Of a DNA stretch of 64,000 bases, positions 1 to 10,002 are shown in pieces. The DNA is taken from contig NZ_CP135529.1 in assembly GCF_032401055.1 (NCBI RefSeq), positions 5,206,501-5,270,500 of the forward strand, read 5' to 3'. The stretch comes from Tardiphaga sp. 709. Its GTDB lineage: Bacteria; Pseudomonadota; Alphaproteobacteria; Rhizobiales; Xanthobacteraceae. Under the pieces are notes generated by a model, which saw only the letters and a list, made by a program, of their open reading frames with translations, did no database searches and was not told where the DNA came from. Position 1 is the stretch's first letter. Every line of letters starts with the position of its first letter. The translations under genes and the position numbers were made by a program.

Positions 1-1152
1 ATCGCTATGGCGATGGCCAACAATCCAGCGCTGCTCCTGGCTGACGAGCCGACCACGGCGCTCGACGTGACCACGCAGAAGCAGATTCTGGCGCTGGTGA
101 AGAAGCTGCAGTCGGAACGCGGCATGGGTGTGCTGCTGATCACCCACGATTTTGGCGTCGTTGCTGACGTCGCCGATCGCGTCGTGGTGATGCGCAATGG
201 CCGCGTGGTTGAGCAGGGCACCGTCGATGAGGTGCTGCGCAATCCGAAGGACGACTACACCAAGAGCCTCATCGCCGCCGTTCCTGGCGCCCGCTCGCTG
301 ACCAAAGCTGATCGCAAGATCACGGGCGAGCCATTGCTGGATGCGGTCGGCCTGAACAAGACCTTCATCACCAAGCAGGGCATGTTCCTGCCGCCGCGCC
401 GGACCGATGCAGTGCAGAACATCTCGCTTGGTCTGAAGGCGCGCGAGACCGTGGCCATCGTCGGCGAGTCCGGGTCGGGCAAGTCCACGCTGGGTCGGTT
501 GATCATGCGGCTGATCGAGCCTGACACGGGCTCGGTGCATTTCGATGGCAAGGATCTGCTGTCACAGCGCGGCGAGCGGCTCCGCCAGATGCGCCGCAAG
601 ATTCAGATCGTGTTCCAGGATCCCTTCGCGGCGCTCGATCCGCGGCAGAAGGTCGGCGACGCGATTGCCGGCGGCCCGATTGCCTATGGCACGCCCTCCA
701 AGGAAGCCATGGCCGATGCGAAGCGTCTGCTGGCCCGCGTCGGCCTTCAGGAGAGCGCCGCCAACCGCTATCCGCACGAATTCTCCGGCGGTCAGCGGCA
801 GCGCATCTGTATTGCACGCGCGCTGGCCCTGAAGCCCTCGGTGCTGGTGGCGGACGAGGCGGTCTCGGCGCTCGACGTGTCGGTGCAGGCGCAGGTGTTG
901 CAGCTCCTCGCCGAACTGCGCGAGGAGATGAACCTGGCCATGATCTTCATCACTCATGACTTGCGCGTCGCCGCTGAAATCGCTGATCGCATCGTGGTGA
1001 TGCGGCGCGGCGAGATCGTCGAGCAGGGCGAGACGCAGAATATCTTCCAGAATCCCACCGACGCCTATACGCGCGCGCTGCTGGATGCGATCCCCGGCCG
1101 CGCGATGTTCGCCGGTCCGGGCGCCAGGCAGGCGGAAGTCGCTTCAGTATAA
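1..1152 (+). CDS. Peptide-type ABC transporter ATP-binding protein, dual ATPase (5' truncated)
   Basis: This is the 3' part of an ATPase subunit that energises a dipeptide/oligopeptide-type ABC importer at the inner membrane. The reading frame is open to the window edge, so the start lies upstream. What remains is the Walker B and D-loop of a first nucleotide-binding domain ([13 protein letters not shown], near residue 15), followed by a complete second domain with Walker A (GESGSGKST, near residue 157), signature FSGGQRQR and Walker [14 protein letters not shown]. Each domain ends in the oligopeptide-type tail (NP..DYT, NP..AYT). The fused DppD-DppF layout matches the 2359-4059 gene. It converges on the TctC gene downstream. 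The cognate permeases would be upstream, outside the window. Confidence 0.93.
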   Translation: MAMAMANNPALLLADEPTTALDVTTQKQILALVKKLQSERGMGVLLITHDFGVVADVADRVVVMRNGRVVEQGTVDEVLRNPKDDYTKSLIAAVPGARSLTKADRKITGEPLLDAVGLNKTFITKQGMFLPPRRTDAVQNISLGLKARETVAIVGESGSGKSTLGRLIMRLIEPDTGSVHFDGKDLLSQRGERLRQMRRKIQIVFQDPFAALDPRQKVGDAIAGGPIAYGTPSKEAMADAKRLLARVGLQESAANRYPHEFSGGQRQRICIARALALKPSVLVADEAVSALDVSVQAQVLQLLAELREEMNLAMIFITHDLRVAAEIADRIVVMRRGEIVEQGETQNIFQNPTDAYTRALLDAIPGRAMFAGPGARQAEVASV

Positions 1153-1156
1153 AATC

Positions 1157-1187
1157 AGGCCCGCCAGACTCTGCGTCTGGCAGGCCT
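1157..1187. terminator. Hairpin between convergent genes
   Basis: A 13-base stem with one mismatch (1157-1169 against 1175-1187; core GCCAGAC/GTCTGGC) and a 5-base loop lies between the convergent ends of the ABC ATPase and the TctC gene. There is no clear T run on the plus side, so its role as a bidirectional terminator is inferred from position and structure. Confidence 0.55.
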
Positions 1188-1202
1188 CGTAATTCTGCCA
1201 GA

Positions 1203-2183
1203 TCAATCTAGCTTGACGTTGGCCTCGGTCACGACCTTGCGCCAGCGCGCCACCTCGGCCGACACCATCTTGCCGAAGTCAGCGCCGGCGACATCCGGCA
1301 CATCGGAGCCGTTGCGCTCCCAGGCTTCCTTGATCGCAGGGACTTGCAGCGCAGCCTTCAGCTCCTTGGCCATGCGCTCGACCACGTCGGGCGGCGTGCC
1401 CTTGGGGGCGAACAGCCCGTACCAGGTGGCGACTTCATAATTCGGCAAACCGGCTTCCGCCGCGGTCGGCAGATCGGGGAAGGCTGCCACGCGCTTCGGA
1501 GCGGCAATCGCCAGCGCGCGCAGTTGTCCGGCGCGGATTGGCGCAGCCGACGAGCCGAGACCGTCGAACACCACCGGCACGTGGCCGGCGATGAGGTCCT
1601 GCATCGCCGGGCCCGCACCACGATAGGGCACGTGCTGGATCTTGGTCTGGGTCAGGATCTTGAACAGCTCGCCGGCCAGATGATGCGTCGTGCCGGCGCC
1701 GGCCGAACCATAGGAGAGCTTGTCCGGATTGGCCTTCGCATAGGCGATGAATTCACCGAGCGTCTTGGCGGAGACCTTGTCGGGATTGACCACGATGACC
1801 TGTGGCGGCCGTGCGATCAGCGCGACCGGGATGAAGTCTTTCTCGATGTCGTAATCGAGGGTGGGATAGAGCGACGGCGCAATCGCGTGATGCGCGGCGC
1901 CCATGAAGAAGGTGTAGCCGTCCGGTGCGGCCTTGGCGGCCGCCGAGGCGCCGACCGTGCCGCCGGCGCCGGCCCGGTTCTCGATGATCACGCGCTTGCC
2001 GAGCTGGATATCGAGCTGTGCGGCCAAGGGCCGTGCAAAGGCATCGGTGCCGCCACCCGCAGCGAAGGGGACGATGAAGGTGACTTGTTTCTGAGGCCAT
2101 GCCTGGGCGTGAGCGCCGTTGGTAATGGCCGAACAGCTCGCCATAACGGCGAGCAAAGCAACGTGAACGGCTTTGATCCGCAC
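1203..2183 (-). CDS. Tripartite tricarboxylate transporter (TctC/Bug family) substrate-binding protein
   Basis: Periplasmic solute-binding protein of the Bug/TctC family, which usually captures carboxylates for a TctAB membrane pair. The first 27 residues form a signal peptide ending AHA-QA. The mature part starts with the family hallmark WPQKQVTFIVPFAAGGGTD and carries the conserved DGYT and YGSAGAGTTHHLAGE regions. The length of 326 residues is normal for the family. A Shine-Dalgarno-like GGGAGGA precedes the ATG at 2183. No TctA or TctB gene is present, so it is an orphan binding protein at the 3' end of a minus-strand ABC transporter block, 175 bases after the ATPase gene. The ligand cannot be read from sequence. 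Confidence 0.92.
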   Translation of the reverse strand: MRIKAVHVALLAVMASCSAITNGAHAQAWPQKQVTFIVPFAAGGGTDAFARPLAAQLDIQLGKRVIIENRAGAGGTVGASAAAKAAPDGYTFFMGAAHHAIAPSLYPTLDYDIEKDFIPVALIARPPQVIVVNPDKVSAKTLGEFIAYAKANPDKLSYGSAGAGTTHHLAGELFKILTQTKIQHVPYRGAGPAMQDLIAGHVPVVFDGLGSSAAPIRAGQLRALAIAAPKRVAAFPDLPTAAEAGLPNYEVATWYGLFAPKGTPPDVVERMAKELKAALQVPAIKEAWERNGSDVPDVAGADFGKMVSAEVARWRKVVTEANVKLD

Positions 2184-2358
2184 GGAATCCTCCCGATTTT
2201 GCTGCGTCGTTGGCGACGCTTGGTCTTATGTTCGGCGAGATGCGCCGCGGATGCAAGGTATCCGGCGCCGGTACAACTCACACTATAGTCGGTATGATCC
2301 CGCAGACGGAACCGGACAAGGCCGCCCGTTGAGGCGTTTCGCCGCTGGCGTGCTGCGG

Positions 2359-4059
2359 CTAGGCGCCGGCCGCTACCTTTTCCGCGGCAATCATCTCGAT
2401 ATGTGGAACCGCAGCGACGAGTTCGCGGGTGTAGTCGGTCTGCGGATTGTCGAACAACTGATGGCTCTCGCCTTGCTCGACGATGGCGCCGTTGCGCAGC
2501 ACAATGGTCCGCTGGCACATCATGCGGACGACGTTGAGGTCGTGGCTGACGAACAGGAAGGCGAGGTTGTCTTCGCGCCGGAGCCGATCGAGCAGCTGCA
2601 ACACCACGGCCTGAACGGAGACGTCGAGCGCGGCCGTCGGTTCGTCCAGCACCAGAAGCTTCGGCCGGCAGGCAATCGCGCGGGCGATGCCGATACGGGC
2701 CTTCTGGCCGCCCGACAACTGATGCGGAAACCGTTCCAGCAGATTGGCAGGCAGGCCGACGCGGTGAGCGCATTCGCCGACGCGCTGGCGCAGCGCCGCC
2801 CCATTGCGCATGCCGAGCAGGCGGATCAGCGGATGCGCGATACAATCGAAGGCGTTGAAACGCGGATTGAGGCTGTCGTTCGGATCCTGGAAGACGATCT
2901 GGATCTCGCGGCGCTGCGGCGCACGGTGGAAGTCGCGTGCCGGAATATGGCTGATCGACTGCCCATTGAAATTGATGATGCCTTCGCTCTGGTCGAGCAG
3001 GCGGCAAATCATGCGCGAGGTCGTGCTCTTGCCGGAGCCGGACTCGCCAACCAGGCCGACGCTTTCGCCGGCCGCGATGGCCATCGAGAAATTCGCGACA
3101 CCGACAGTGCCGTCGTCGAAGCGTTTGACGAGATCGAGAACTTCCAGCAGCGGCGGCGTGCCATGCTCCGGCTTTGGGGGCGGAGCGAGGGGGATGGCCG
3201 GCACCAGCAGTTTCTCGTCGTCGGTCACGAGATCCTCGACCCGCGAGGTCGCGGTCGGCGACGCTGCGACGAGCCGCTTGGTGTAGGGATGCTGCGGCGA
3301 GCGGAACAGCGTCAGGGCGTCGGCTTCCTCGACCAGTCTGCCCTGTTCCATCACGACGACGCGGCGACAATAGCGGGCGGCGAGGCCGAGATCGTGGGTG
3401 ATGAGGATCGTCGCCATGCCCCGCTCGGCGGCGATGCTGGCGAGGAGGTCCATCACCACTTTCTGCGTGGTGACGTCGAGGCCGGTGGTCGGCTCATCGG
3501 CAATCAGCAGGGCCGGATTGCTGGAGATCGCCATGGCGATCATCACACGCTGGCACATGCCGCCGGAGAGTTCGTGCGGATAGGCGTTCATCCGCTTTTC
3601 GGGATCACGGATTTTCACGGCGTGCAACAATTCCAGCGACTGCGCACGTGCTTCGGCGGCGGAGATCTTGCGATGCGCCAGAATGGCGTCGGCGATCTGC
3701 TGGCCGATGGCGCGGATCGGATTGAGCGCCCCGCGTGGATTCTGGAAGATCATCGCCATCGCCGAGCCGTGCATCTCACGCAGGCTGGCGCTGGTCATCT
3801 TGGTGATGTCGCGGTCACGGAAACTGACGCGGCCGCCGGAGATCTTACCCGACGCGTCCAGCAGGCGCGTCATCGCAAAGCCGGTGACGGATTTTCCGGA
3901 GCCGCTTTCGCCGACGATGCCGAGCGTCTCGCCTTCGGCCAGCGATAGCGAGATTCCGCGCACAGCCTCGACCGGGCCGCGGCGTGTCGAGAACGTGACC
4001 TCAAGGTTTTCGATATCGAGCAGCGGCTTTGGTGTCGTCATTACGTTCGCTGCGATCAT
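2359..4059 (-). CDS. Peptide-type ABC transporter ATP-binding protein, fused DppD-DppF
   Basis: ATPase of a dipeptide/oligopeptide-type importer, containing two complete nucleotide-binding domains in 566 residues. Domain 1 has Walker A GESGSGKS (residues 50-57), signature LSGGMCQR and Walker [14 protein letters not shown]. Domain 2 has Walker [10 protein letters not shown] (near 338), signature LSGGQKAR and Walker [14 protein letters not shown]. The ATG at 4059 overlaps the stop of the upstream permease gene (ATGA), which favours it over a second ATG at 4041. Together with the two permeases and the binding protein upstream it makes a full transporter. The adjoining dehydrogenases suggest the ligand is a small catabolic substrate rather than necessarily a peptide (inference). 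Confidence 0.94.
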   Translation of the reverse strand: MIAANVMTTPKPLLDIENLEVTFSTRRGPVEAVRGISLSLAEGETLGIVGESGSGKSVTGFAMTRLLDASGKISGGRVSFRDRDITKMTSASLREMHGSAMAMIFQNPRGALNPIRAIGQQIADAILAHRKISAAEARAQSLELLHAVKIRDPEKRMNAYPHELSGGMCQRVMIAMAISSNPALLIADEPTTGLDVTTQKVVMDLLASIAAERGMATILITHDLGLAARYCRRVVVMEQGRLVEEADALTLFRSPQHPYTKRLVAASPTATSRVEDLVTDDEKLLVPAIPLAPPPKPEHGTPPLLEVLDLVKRFDDGTVGVANFSMAIAAGESVGLVGESGSGKSTTSRMICRLLDQSEGIINFNGQSISHIPARDFHRAPQRREIQIVFQDPNDSLNPRFNAFDCIAHPLIRLLGMRNGAALRQRVGECAHRVGLPANLLERFPHQLSGGQKARIGIARAIACRPKLLVLDEPTAALDVSVQAVVLQLLDRLRREDNLAFLFVSHDLNVVRMMCQRTIVLRNGAIVEQGESHQLFDNPQTDYTRELVAAVPHIEMIAAEKVAAGA

Positions 4060-4904
4060 GTACGTTGTCTTGGATCGAGAATGTCACGCAGCCCGTCGCC
4101 GAGCAGATTGAAGCACAGCACGGCCAGCATCAAAGCAAGGCCGGGAAATGCCACAAGCCACCATTTGCCGGTGGAGATGAAGCGCGCGCCTTCGGCGACC
4201 ATGATGCCCCATTCCGGCGTTGGCGGTTTCACGCCGAGCCCGATGAATGAGAGGCCAGCAGCATTGATGATGGCCCAGCCGAGATTGAGTGACATCTGCA
4301 CCACCATCGCCGGCAGGACGTTCGGCAATAGAAAGCGCAGCACGACCGAGACATGGCTGTCGCCGCAGGCGCGCGCGGCCTCGACCCAGCCGAGGTTGCG
4401 GCGGACGTTCACTTCGGCACGTGCAAAGCGGATGTAGAACGGCAGGTTGATGATGGCGGTGGCGATGACGATGTTCTCGACGCGATTGCCGAGGGCAGCG
4501 ACCATGGCCATGGCCAGCACGAACAGCGGGAACGCCATCAGCACATCGACAAAGCGGCCAACGGCGCGATCGAGCTTGCCGCCCGAATAGCCGCAGAGGG
4601 CACCGATGACGGCGCCCAGCGCGAAGGAGATGCCGACCGCAGAGACGGCAATGGCGAGGTCGAGCTGTGCGGCGACGATGATGCGGCTGAACACATCGCG
4701 GCCAAGCTGATCGGTGCCGGCCCAATGCGCAGCACTCGGCGGCATCAGCGCGTTTTGAACGTTCGATGCGATGGGATCATAGGGCACGATCCACGGGCCG
4801 AAAATGCCGACAAAGATCAACAAAGACGCGCCGACGGCTGCGATGCCGGTGATGGGATTGCCGCGGAGGATGAACGCGGCGTGTTGAAGTGTTGCGCTGC
4901 TCAT
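4056..4904 (-). CDS. Peptide-type ABC transporter permease, DppC-like
   Basis: Inner-membrane permease subunit, 282 residues, of the DppC/OppC type. It begins MSSATLQHAAF, has an N-terminal membrane segment (about residues 18-38), the OppC N-terminal region with AHWAGTDQLGRDVFSRII, and the binding-protein-dependent transport inner-membrane domain with the EAA loop (EAARACGDSHVSVVLRFLLPN). The frame stays open upstream to 5324, but that extension has the composition of a shadow of dppB. The ATG at 4904 overlaps the dppB-like stop by four bases (ATGA), which fixes the start. It is translationally coupled on both sides. Confidence 0.93.
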   Translation of the reverse strand: MSSATLQHAAFILRGNPITGIAAVGASLLIFVGIFGPWIVPYDPIASNVQNALMPPSAAHWAGTDQLGRDVFSRIIVAAQLDLAIAVSAVGISFALGAVIGALCGYSGGKLDRAVGRFVDVLMAFPLFVLAMAMVAALGNRVENIVIATAIINLPFYIRFARAEVNVRRNLGWVEAARACGDSHVSVVLRFLLPNVLPAMVVQMSLNLGWAIINAAGLSFIGLGVKPPTPEWGIMVAEGARFISTGKWWLVAFPGLALMLAVLCFNLLGDGLRDILDPRQRT

Positions 4905-5932
4905 CCGATGGAAATCCTGGGATCGGCGATGCCATAGAGCACATCGACGACGAGATTGACGATAACGAAGACCGAAGCCATCAGCAGCACGAAGCCTTGC
5001 ACCGGGGCATAGTCCGACGACAGCAGCGCGTCGAGCGCGTAGGAGGCGACGCCGGGCCAGGAGAACACCTTCTCCACCAGCACATTGGCGCCGAGCATGG
5101 TCGAGAACACGATGCCGGCAATGGTGATGACCGGCAGGATGGCGTTGCGCAGCGCATAGGTAACGATGATGCGCCACCACGACAGGCCGACGGAACGGGC
5201 GGTGCGGACGAAGTCGCTGCCGAGCGAGGCCAGCATCGATGCGCGGGTGATACGCGCCAATGGCGCGATAACGAACAGCGCCATCGTGCAGGCCGGCAGG
5301 ATCAATTGCTTGAATGCGGCCCACCAGCCATCGAAGTCGCCGGCGAGCGCAAAGTCGATCAACAGGAAGCCGGTATGTGCGGGCGGCAGCGTAGTAAAGA
5401 TATCGACGCGCCCGGTCGGATCGGGCGACACGCCGAACAGATAATAGAAGATGTAGATCAGCAATAGTCCCGACACGAAGGTCGGGACACAGACCCCGAG
5501 CGCGCAGAATAGCCTCACGCTGTGATCGACCAGCGATCCTGGTTTAAGCGCTGCAAGGACACCCAGCGGGATTGCGAGAACAAGTGCGATCAGAAGTGCT
5601 GAGAAGGTCAGTTCGAGGGAGGCGGGCAGGCGCTCACGCAAGTCCTTGGTGACGTTCTGGCCTGTCATCAGCGAACGGCCAAGATTGCCGCGGCCGACGT
5701 CGTAGAGATACAGGAACAGTTGCTGTGGCACGGGCTTGTCGAGACCCATCTGTTTGCGGATGGTCTCGATCTCTTCCTTGCCGGAGTTGGGTCCGGAGGC
5801 AAAGAACACGGCGGGATCGCCCGGCAATACGCGCATCAGCAAGAAGGTGAAGATCAGCACGCCGAACAACGCAGGCAAAGAGGATGCGAAGCGTCGCGCT
5901 GCGCGGATGGCCGTTGCGCCCAGTGTCGTCAT
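4901..5932 (-). CDS. Peptide-type ABC transporter permease, DppB-like
   Basis: Inner-membrane permease, 343 residues, of the DppB/OppB type. It has the N-terminal membrane helix (FASSLPALFGVLIFTFLLM, from about residue 16), the hallmark LLMRVLPGDPAVFF, and the C-terminal transport domain with the EAA-type loop TARSVGLSWWRIIVTYALRN and end IADPRISIG. Several hydrophobic spans are visible. It pairs with the DppC-like protein that follows with an ATGA overlap. The binding-protein gene lies 112 bases upstream, separated by a stable hairpin. Confidence 0.94.
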   Translation of the reverse strand: MTTLGATAIRAARRFASSLPALFGVLIFTFLLMRVLPGDPAVFFASGPNSGKEEIETIRKQMGLDKPVPQQLFLYLYDVGRGNLGRSLMTGQNVTKDLRERLPASLELTFSALLIALVLAIPLGVLAALKPGSLVDHSVRLFCALGVCVPTFVSGLLLIYIFYYLFGVSPDPTGRVDIFTTLPPAHTGFLLIDFALAGDFDGWWAAFKQLILPACTMALFVIAPLARITRASMLASLGSDFVRTARSVGLSWWRIIVTYALRNAILPVITIAGIVFSTMLGANVLVEKVFSWPGVASYALDALLSSDYAPVQGFVLLMASVFVIVNLVVDVLYGIADPRISIG

Positions 5933-5991
5933 GATCGGTTACTCGAAGCCAAGGGCAGCTCGCTGCAGTTAAGTTCGCAAGCTGCGTAGAT

Positions 5992-6018
5992 CCGAAGCGC
6001 CGCTGAGGGGCGCTTCGG
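5992..6018 (-). terminator. Intercistronic hairpin between binding-protein and permease genes
   Basis: A perfect 10-bp stem CCGAAGCGCC/GGCGCTTCGG with a 7-base loop lies just after the binding-protein gene (stop at 6045) and before the DppB-like gene. No T run follows on the minus strand. Such hairpins often lower expression of the permease genes relative to the binding protein or stabilise the upstream mRNA; that role is inferred here. Confidence 0.5.
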
Positions 6019-6044
6019 GATTCGCTCGCATGGTGCTCGGAAAA

Positions 6045-7661
6045 TCACTTCCGGCTGAGGTCGCGGTAATCGACCTGGCGATGGAACTGATAGGTGTAGC
6101 CCGTCAGGTTCGAGGCCATCACGGCGTCCTGGCTCGGCTGCCACAGCGGAATCTGGGGCATCAGGTCGAAGTTCATCGCGTTCAGCACCTTGCCGTCGGC
6201 TTCGTACTTGGCCTTGTCAGCCTCGAAACGGGCCTTCTGCGCGACCGCGGTCAGCTCGGCATTGTCGATAGAGCTGTAGTTCCAGCGCTGATTGCCGGTG
6301 TAGAAGTTGCGGTAGAAGTAGTCGGTCGACGGCAGCCAGGCGACGATGCCCTCGGTAAAGAAGGGCAGCTTCTTCTCGGTGATCTGCGTCGACATCTGCG
6401 CATCCGGCAGCTTCTGGATATCGACCTTGATGCCGATCTTGGCGAGCGATTCCTTCAGCAGCGCAGCCATCGGCTCAGCCGTGGCCGACTGGCCGACATT
6501 GAAGCTGAACGTGGTCGAGAAACCGTCCGGATAGCCTGCGGCCTTCAGATAGGCCTTGGCTTTTTCGATATCGAGTTTGATCGGCTGCTTGATCGGGAAC
6601 GCGCCCGATGGCGGCTTGCCGTCGGCCCAGGTCGCGCCGGCCAGCAAATCACCGCGGCTGAACAGTGCCGCCTTGAACATATCGTCATAAGGTAGCGCAT
6701 AGGCCACGGCACGGCGCACGTCCGGCTTGTCGAACGGGGCCATCTGGTTGTTCATCGAGATGAAAGTGATGGCGTTATACTGCGGCGTCGAGATCACCTG
6801 CAGCTTGCCCTTGGCCTCTAACGCCTGCGCATCGCTGGCCTGCAGATCGATGACGATATCGGCGTCACCCTTTTCCACCAGATTGGCGCGCGTTGCCGGC
6901 TCCGGCACCGACTGGATGATCAGGCGCTTGAAAAAGGCCTGCTTGTCGCCGGCGGCACGATTCCATGCGTCGTTGCGCTTGAGGATGACTTGCTCGCCGG
7001 GCTTGAAGGTCTCGACGATATAGGCGCCGGATCCGGCGGTGTTTTCCTTGAGCCAGGCCTGTGCCCACGGATCTTCCTCGGTGGCGTGGGCCTTGGCGAC
7101 TTTCGAATTGATGATGATCGGATAGACCGTGGCGAGGTTCGGCAGCGCCAGTTTGTCCGGCTGCGGCAGTGTTACTTCGAATGTCGTGGGATCGATCACC
7201 TTGAACTGGCTGGCATCGGTGAGCGAACCGGTCAGCAGCTGCGCCTTGCCAAGGATCTTGGCGGTGACGGCGCGGTCGAGCGACCACTTCACGTCTTCGG
7301 CAGTGACAGGCGAGCCGTCCTGGAATTTCGCATCGCTACGCAGTTTGAAGGTGATCTTCAGGCCATCCGGGCTGACCGTGTAGGACTCTGCGAGTTCGCC
7401 GCGAATGGTGTCCAGATCGAACACCCATTTGCCATTCAGTTGCTTGCGGCCGAACGACACCAGACGATCATAGGTCGAGAGGCTGACAGCGAACGCTTCG
7501 CGGGTTGAGCCGGGAATGTTGGGATCGAGCGTGTTGACGGCGGCGCCGGTCACGTAGCGCAAGGTTTCTGCACGGGTTTGCGCATTGGCAGGAACCGCGA
7601 CGGTGAAAAATGCCAGCGCTGCGGCGGCGCCGAGCATCTGCTTGGAATAGATCAGTCCCAT
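6045..7661 (-). CDS. ABC transporter substrate-binding protein, family 5 (DppA/OppA-like)
   Basis: Periplasmic ligand-binding protein of solute-binding family 5, 538 residues. Residues 1-27 form a cleavable signal peptide (hydrophobic AAAALAFFTVAV, then ANA-QT). The mature chain shows the family regions ETLRYVTGAAVNTLDPN, KFQDGSPVTAEDVKWSLDR and GSGAYIVETFKPGEQVILKRN, which place it with dipeptide/nickel/oligopeptide binding proteins. It is the first gene of the transporter part of the block and is followed by both permeases and the dual ATPase. A weak AG-rich ribosome site precedes the ATG. The ligand is unknown. Confidence 0.94.
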   Translation of the reverse strand: MGLIYSKQMLGAAAALAFFTVAVPANAQTRAETLRYVTGAAVNTLDPNIPGSTREAFAVSLSTYDRLVSFGRKQLNGKWVFDLDTIRGELAESYTVSPDGLKITFKLRSDAKFQDGSPVTAEDVKWSLDRAVTAKILGKAQLLTGSLTDASQFKVIDPTTFEVTLPQPDKLALPNLATVYPIIINSKVAKAHATEEDPWAQAWLKENTAGSGAYIVETFKPGEQVILKRNDAWNRAAGDKQAFFKRLIIQSVPEPATRANLVEKGDADIVIDLQASDAQALEAKGKLQVISTPQYNAITFISMNNQMAPFDKPDVRRAVAYALPYDDMFKAALFSRGDLLAGATWADGKPPSGAFPIKQPIKLDIEKAKAYLKAAGYPDGFSTTFSFNVGQSATAEPMAALLKESLAKIGIKVDIQKLPDAQMSTQITEKKLPFFTEGIVAWLPSTDYFYRNFYTGNQRWNYSSIDNAELTAVAQKARFEADKAKYEADGKVLNAMNFDLMPQIPLWQPSQDAVMASNLTGYTYQFHRQVDYRDLSRK

Positions 7662-7812
7662 AACCCTATCCTCTGAATTCGACGGAAACTCTGAACGGAC
7701 TCGTCAGTGCCTGACCTGTCGAGCGACCCATCCACTGAAGCAAGGAACGCGCCAAACGATGGTCGATAGGTGCCGAGCGGACAACTTTCCCCGCCCGGGA
7801 TAATTTGGTCCT

Positions 7813-9243
7813 TTAGCTTTTTGCCGCAGCTTCCGTCGCCCTTGCAATGGTCACTTGTGGAACGTCGTAGGCCTCGAACGCGGTCCAGTATCGCTCGATA
7901 TCTGCGCGGAACAAGCCGCGCGTCAGGCCATGCACCAGTTTCGGGATCGCGGTGGTCATCGCATTGATCGATGAACCCGACGGGCCGAAGCTCATGGTGG
8001 ACGCAATTGCGAAAAGATGGATGTCGGCGATCCACGGCGTGGTGCCGGGAACACGTTCCATCAGCGCGTAATCGTCGCCGAGATAGGGGAAACGACCGAG
8101 GCGTGGGCTGAGCTCGGTGTCCGGCGGCTGGAAGCGATCAGACCAGATCGCGATATTGCCCGCGCAGTTCTGCAATTCTTGGCGAGTCGCAAAATCCATG
8201 TCGATGCCGGTTCCGCAGATCACGAAGTCCGCCGTGAAGGTACCCTGTGGCGTCTGCAATGTAACTTGGTTGCCTATTTTTTGTGCCGACTGAACGGGCG
8301 CGTTCTCATGCAGGTGAAAGCCTGCATGTCGCGCACAGCGATCCCAGGTCGGCTGCGGGAAGCCTTCGCGCAAGTCCATCAGCCGGCGCATGAAGCGCCA
8401 GCGCCAGACATCGTCGAGCTCGCTAAAGTGACGGAGCAGCCCGCGGAAGGTTAGCCAGTGGTAGGGCTGCACGATCTGGATTTCCGCGCGACGGCACAAC
8501 AGGTGCACCTCAGCGCCGGCTTCGAGCGCGGTTGCCGCATTGTCGAAGGCGGATGCGCCGGCGCCGATCACGGCAATGGTCTTGCCGCGCAGGGCTTCGA
8601 AATCGATATCCGCGGATGCATTCACGCAAAGCGACGATGGCAGGTGCCGGAGCTGCTCCGGAATCATCCAGTCGCCCATGCCTTCCTGGCCAGTGGCCAG
8701 AACGATCTTGCGCGCATGAATGACTTCAATACCGTCGGCGCTCTGTACGGTCGCTGCAAGCAAGCCGTTCGCGGCAGGCCCAATGTCCAGGATTTCGCAG
8801 CCATTGCGTACAGGCACGCCGGTAATGCGCCTGAACCACAGCAGATAGTCCGCCCAGTGTCCGCGTGGGATGCGATCGAGCGCCTGCCAGTGATCCTTCC
8901 CGAACATGGCTTCGTGCCATGACTGATAGGTGAGGGCGGGGATATCCAGATCAGGGCCGGTGAAGTGCTTGGGGCTGCGCAGCGTCGGCATGCGGGCGTA
9001 GGTGAGCCAGGGGCCTTCGCGGCCTTCGGCGCTTTTGTCGACAACGAGTATATTGGTGACCTGCGACCGCAGCAGGCCAAAGGCCGCGGTCACACCGCCC
9101 TGGCCTGCGCCGACGATGAGCACATCCAGCGCGGGTGTGCCATCCGGCGCGGATTTCGGCTGCAGCCATGGCATGTTCGGATGGGCGATCTTGTGGAGAT
9201 CGTCGCGGACCTGCGCTTCCAGCGCCTTGAGCGTGTCATTCAT
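7813..9243 (-). CDS. FAD/NAD(P)-binding monooxygenase-like oxidoreductase
   Basis: Flavin-dependent oxidoreductase of 476 residues resembling flavin-containing monooxygenases. An N-terminal FAD Rossmann motif GAGQGG sits at residues 45-50, an ATGQEGMGDWM segment near the middle, and a second dinucleotide fold VIGAGASAFDNA that would bind NAD(P)H. The start at 9243 gives MNDTLKALEAQ and overlaps the SDR stop (ATGA); the longer open frame to 9645 is a shadow of the SDR gene. It is the third of three coupled minus-strand enzymes (epimerase, SDR, flavoprotein) ahead of the transporter. The substrate is unknown; a role in oxidising the imported compound is inferred from the neighbourhood. Confidence 0.86.
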   Translation of the reverse strand: MNDTLKALEAQVRDDLHKIAHPNMPWLQPKSAPDGTPALDVLIVGAGQGGVTAAFGLLRSQVTNILVVDKSAEGREGPWLTYARMPTLRSPKHFTGPDLDIPALTYQSWHEAMFGKDHWQALDRIPRGHWADYLLWFRRITGVPVRNGCEILDIGPAANGLLAATVQSADGIEVIHARKIVLATGQEGMGDWMIPEQLRHLPSSLCVNASADIDFEALRGKTIAVIGAGASAFDNAATALEAGAEVHLLCRRAEIQIVQPYHWLTFRGLLRHFSELDDVWRWRFMRRLMDLREGFPQPTWDRCARHAGFHLHENAPVQSAQKIGNQVTLQTPQGTFTADFVICGTGIDMDFATRQELQNCAGNIAIWSDRFQPPDTELSPRLGRFPYLGDDYALMERVPGTTPWIADIHLFAIASTMSFGPSGSSINAMTTAIPKLVHGLTRGLFRADIERYWTAFEAYDVPQVTIARATEAAAKS

Positions 9244-9998
9244 GCTGCAAGCCATCCGCCATCGACCGGCAGCACGGTGCCGGTGGTGAAGGAGGATGCA
9301 TCGCTCGCCAGATGCAGCGCGGTCTGCGCGACTTCCTCGGCGAGCCCAAAGCGCTTCATGGCATGACGGTTGCGCGAAGCGTCGCGCACGGGCTCCGGAT
9401 CGGCATGGCGCGCAAAGCTGCGGCGCAGCAATGGCGTGTCGATGGCACCCGGCGCGATGGCATTGACGCGAATGCCGTCGGTGGCGAAATCCACGGCCAT
9501 GGTGCGCGTCAGGCTGATAATCGCGCCTTTCGCCGCGATATAGGCGCTGTTGCCCTTGCCGCCGGCGATGGCAAGCTGGGAGGCCAGCGTGATGATCGAT
9601 CCCTTGCCCTGCTTCTGCATCTGCGGGATCGCGGCCCGGGCCCACAGCCAGGTGCCGCCGACATTGGTGCGAAACACGGCGTCCCAGTCCTCGGGAGCCG
9701 TGGTCAAGACGGTGCCGCCACAGGAGAACCCGGCCGAGGTCATCAACACGTCGAGCTGACCGCGCAGCGCAATGATCTCGCTGGTTACTGTCTGCGCAAA
9801 ATCGCCGTTGCCGACATCGCCGAGATGCATCGACGCCTCGTTTGCATTAGGCAGCATTGCCAATGTTTCTTTCAATGCGGCCTCGTCGCGATCGACCAGT
9901 GTGACAAACGCGCCTTCCTGCGCGAACAGCCTGGCACTGGCCTGGCCGATCCCGGAGCCTCCGCCGGTGATGATTGCCGTACGTCCCTGAAGCCTCAT
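9240..9998 (-). CDS. SDR family NAD(P)-dependent oxidoreductase
   Basis: Classical short-chain dehydrogenase/reductase, 252 residues. The cofactor motif TGGGSGIGQASA lies at the N-terminus (about residues 11-22), LVDRDE follows strand 2 with an acidic residue that favours NAD, and the active site reads as Ser in LASQLA plus YIAAKGA (Tyr/Lys). The C-terminus GTVLPVDGGW is standard. It starts 4 bases after the epimerase stop and overlaps the flavoprotein start by four bases, so the three enzymes are cotranscribed. It probably oxidises or reduces a hydroxyl/keto intermediate of the pathway served by the downstream transporter. Confidence 0.92.
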   Translation of the reverse strand: MRLQGRTAIITGGGSGIGQASARLFAQEGAFVTLVDRDEAALKETLAMLPNANEASMHLGDVGNGDFAQTVTSEIIALRGQLDVLMTSAGFSCGGTVLTTAPEDWDAVFRTNVGGTWLWARAAIPQMQKQGKGSIITLASQLAIAGGKGNSAYIAAKGAIISLTRTMAVDFATDGIRVNAIAPGAIDTPLLRRSFARHADPEPVRDASRNRHAMKRFGLAEEVAQTALHLASDASSFTTGTVLPVDGGWLAA

Positions 9999-10002
9999 GT
10001 CA

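Noticed and set aside
1344-2288. 314-codon plus-strand ORF over the TctC gene
   Set aside because: It is antisense to a gene with signal peptide and family motifs; its sequence is arginine/glycine-rich shadow.
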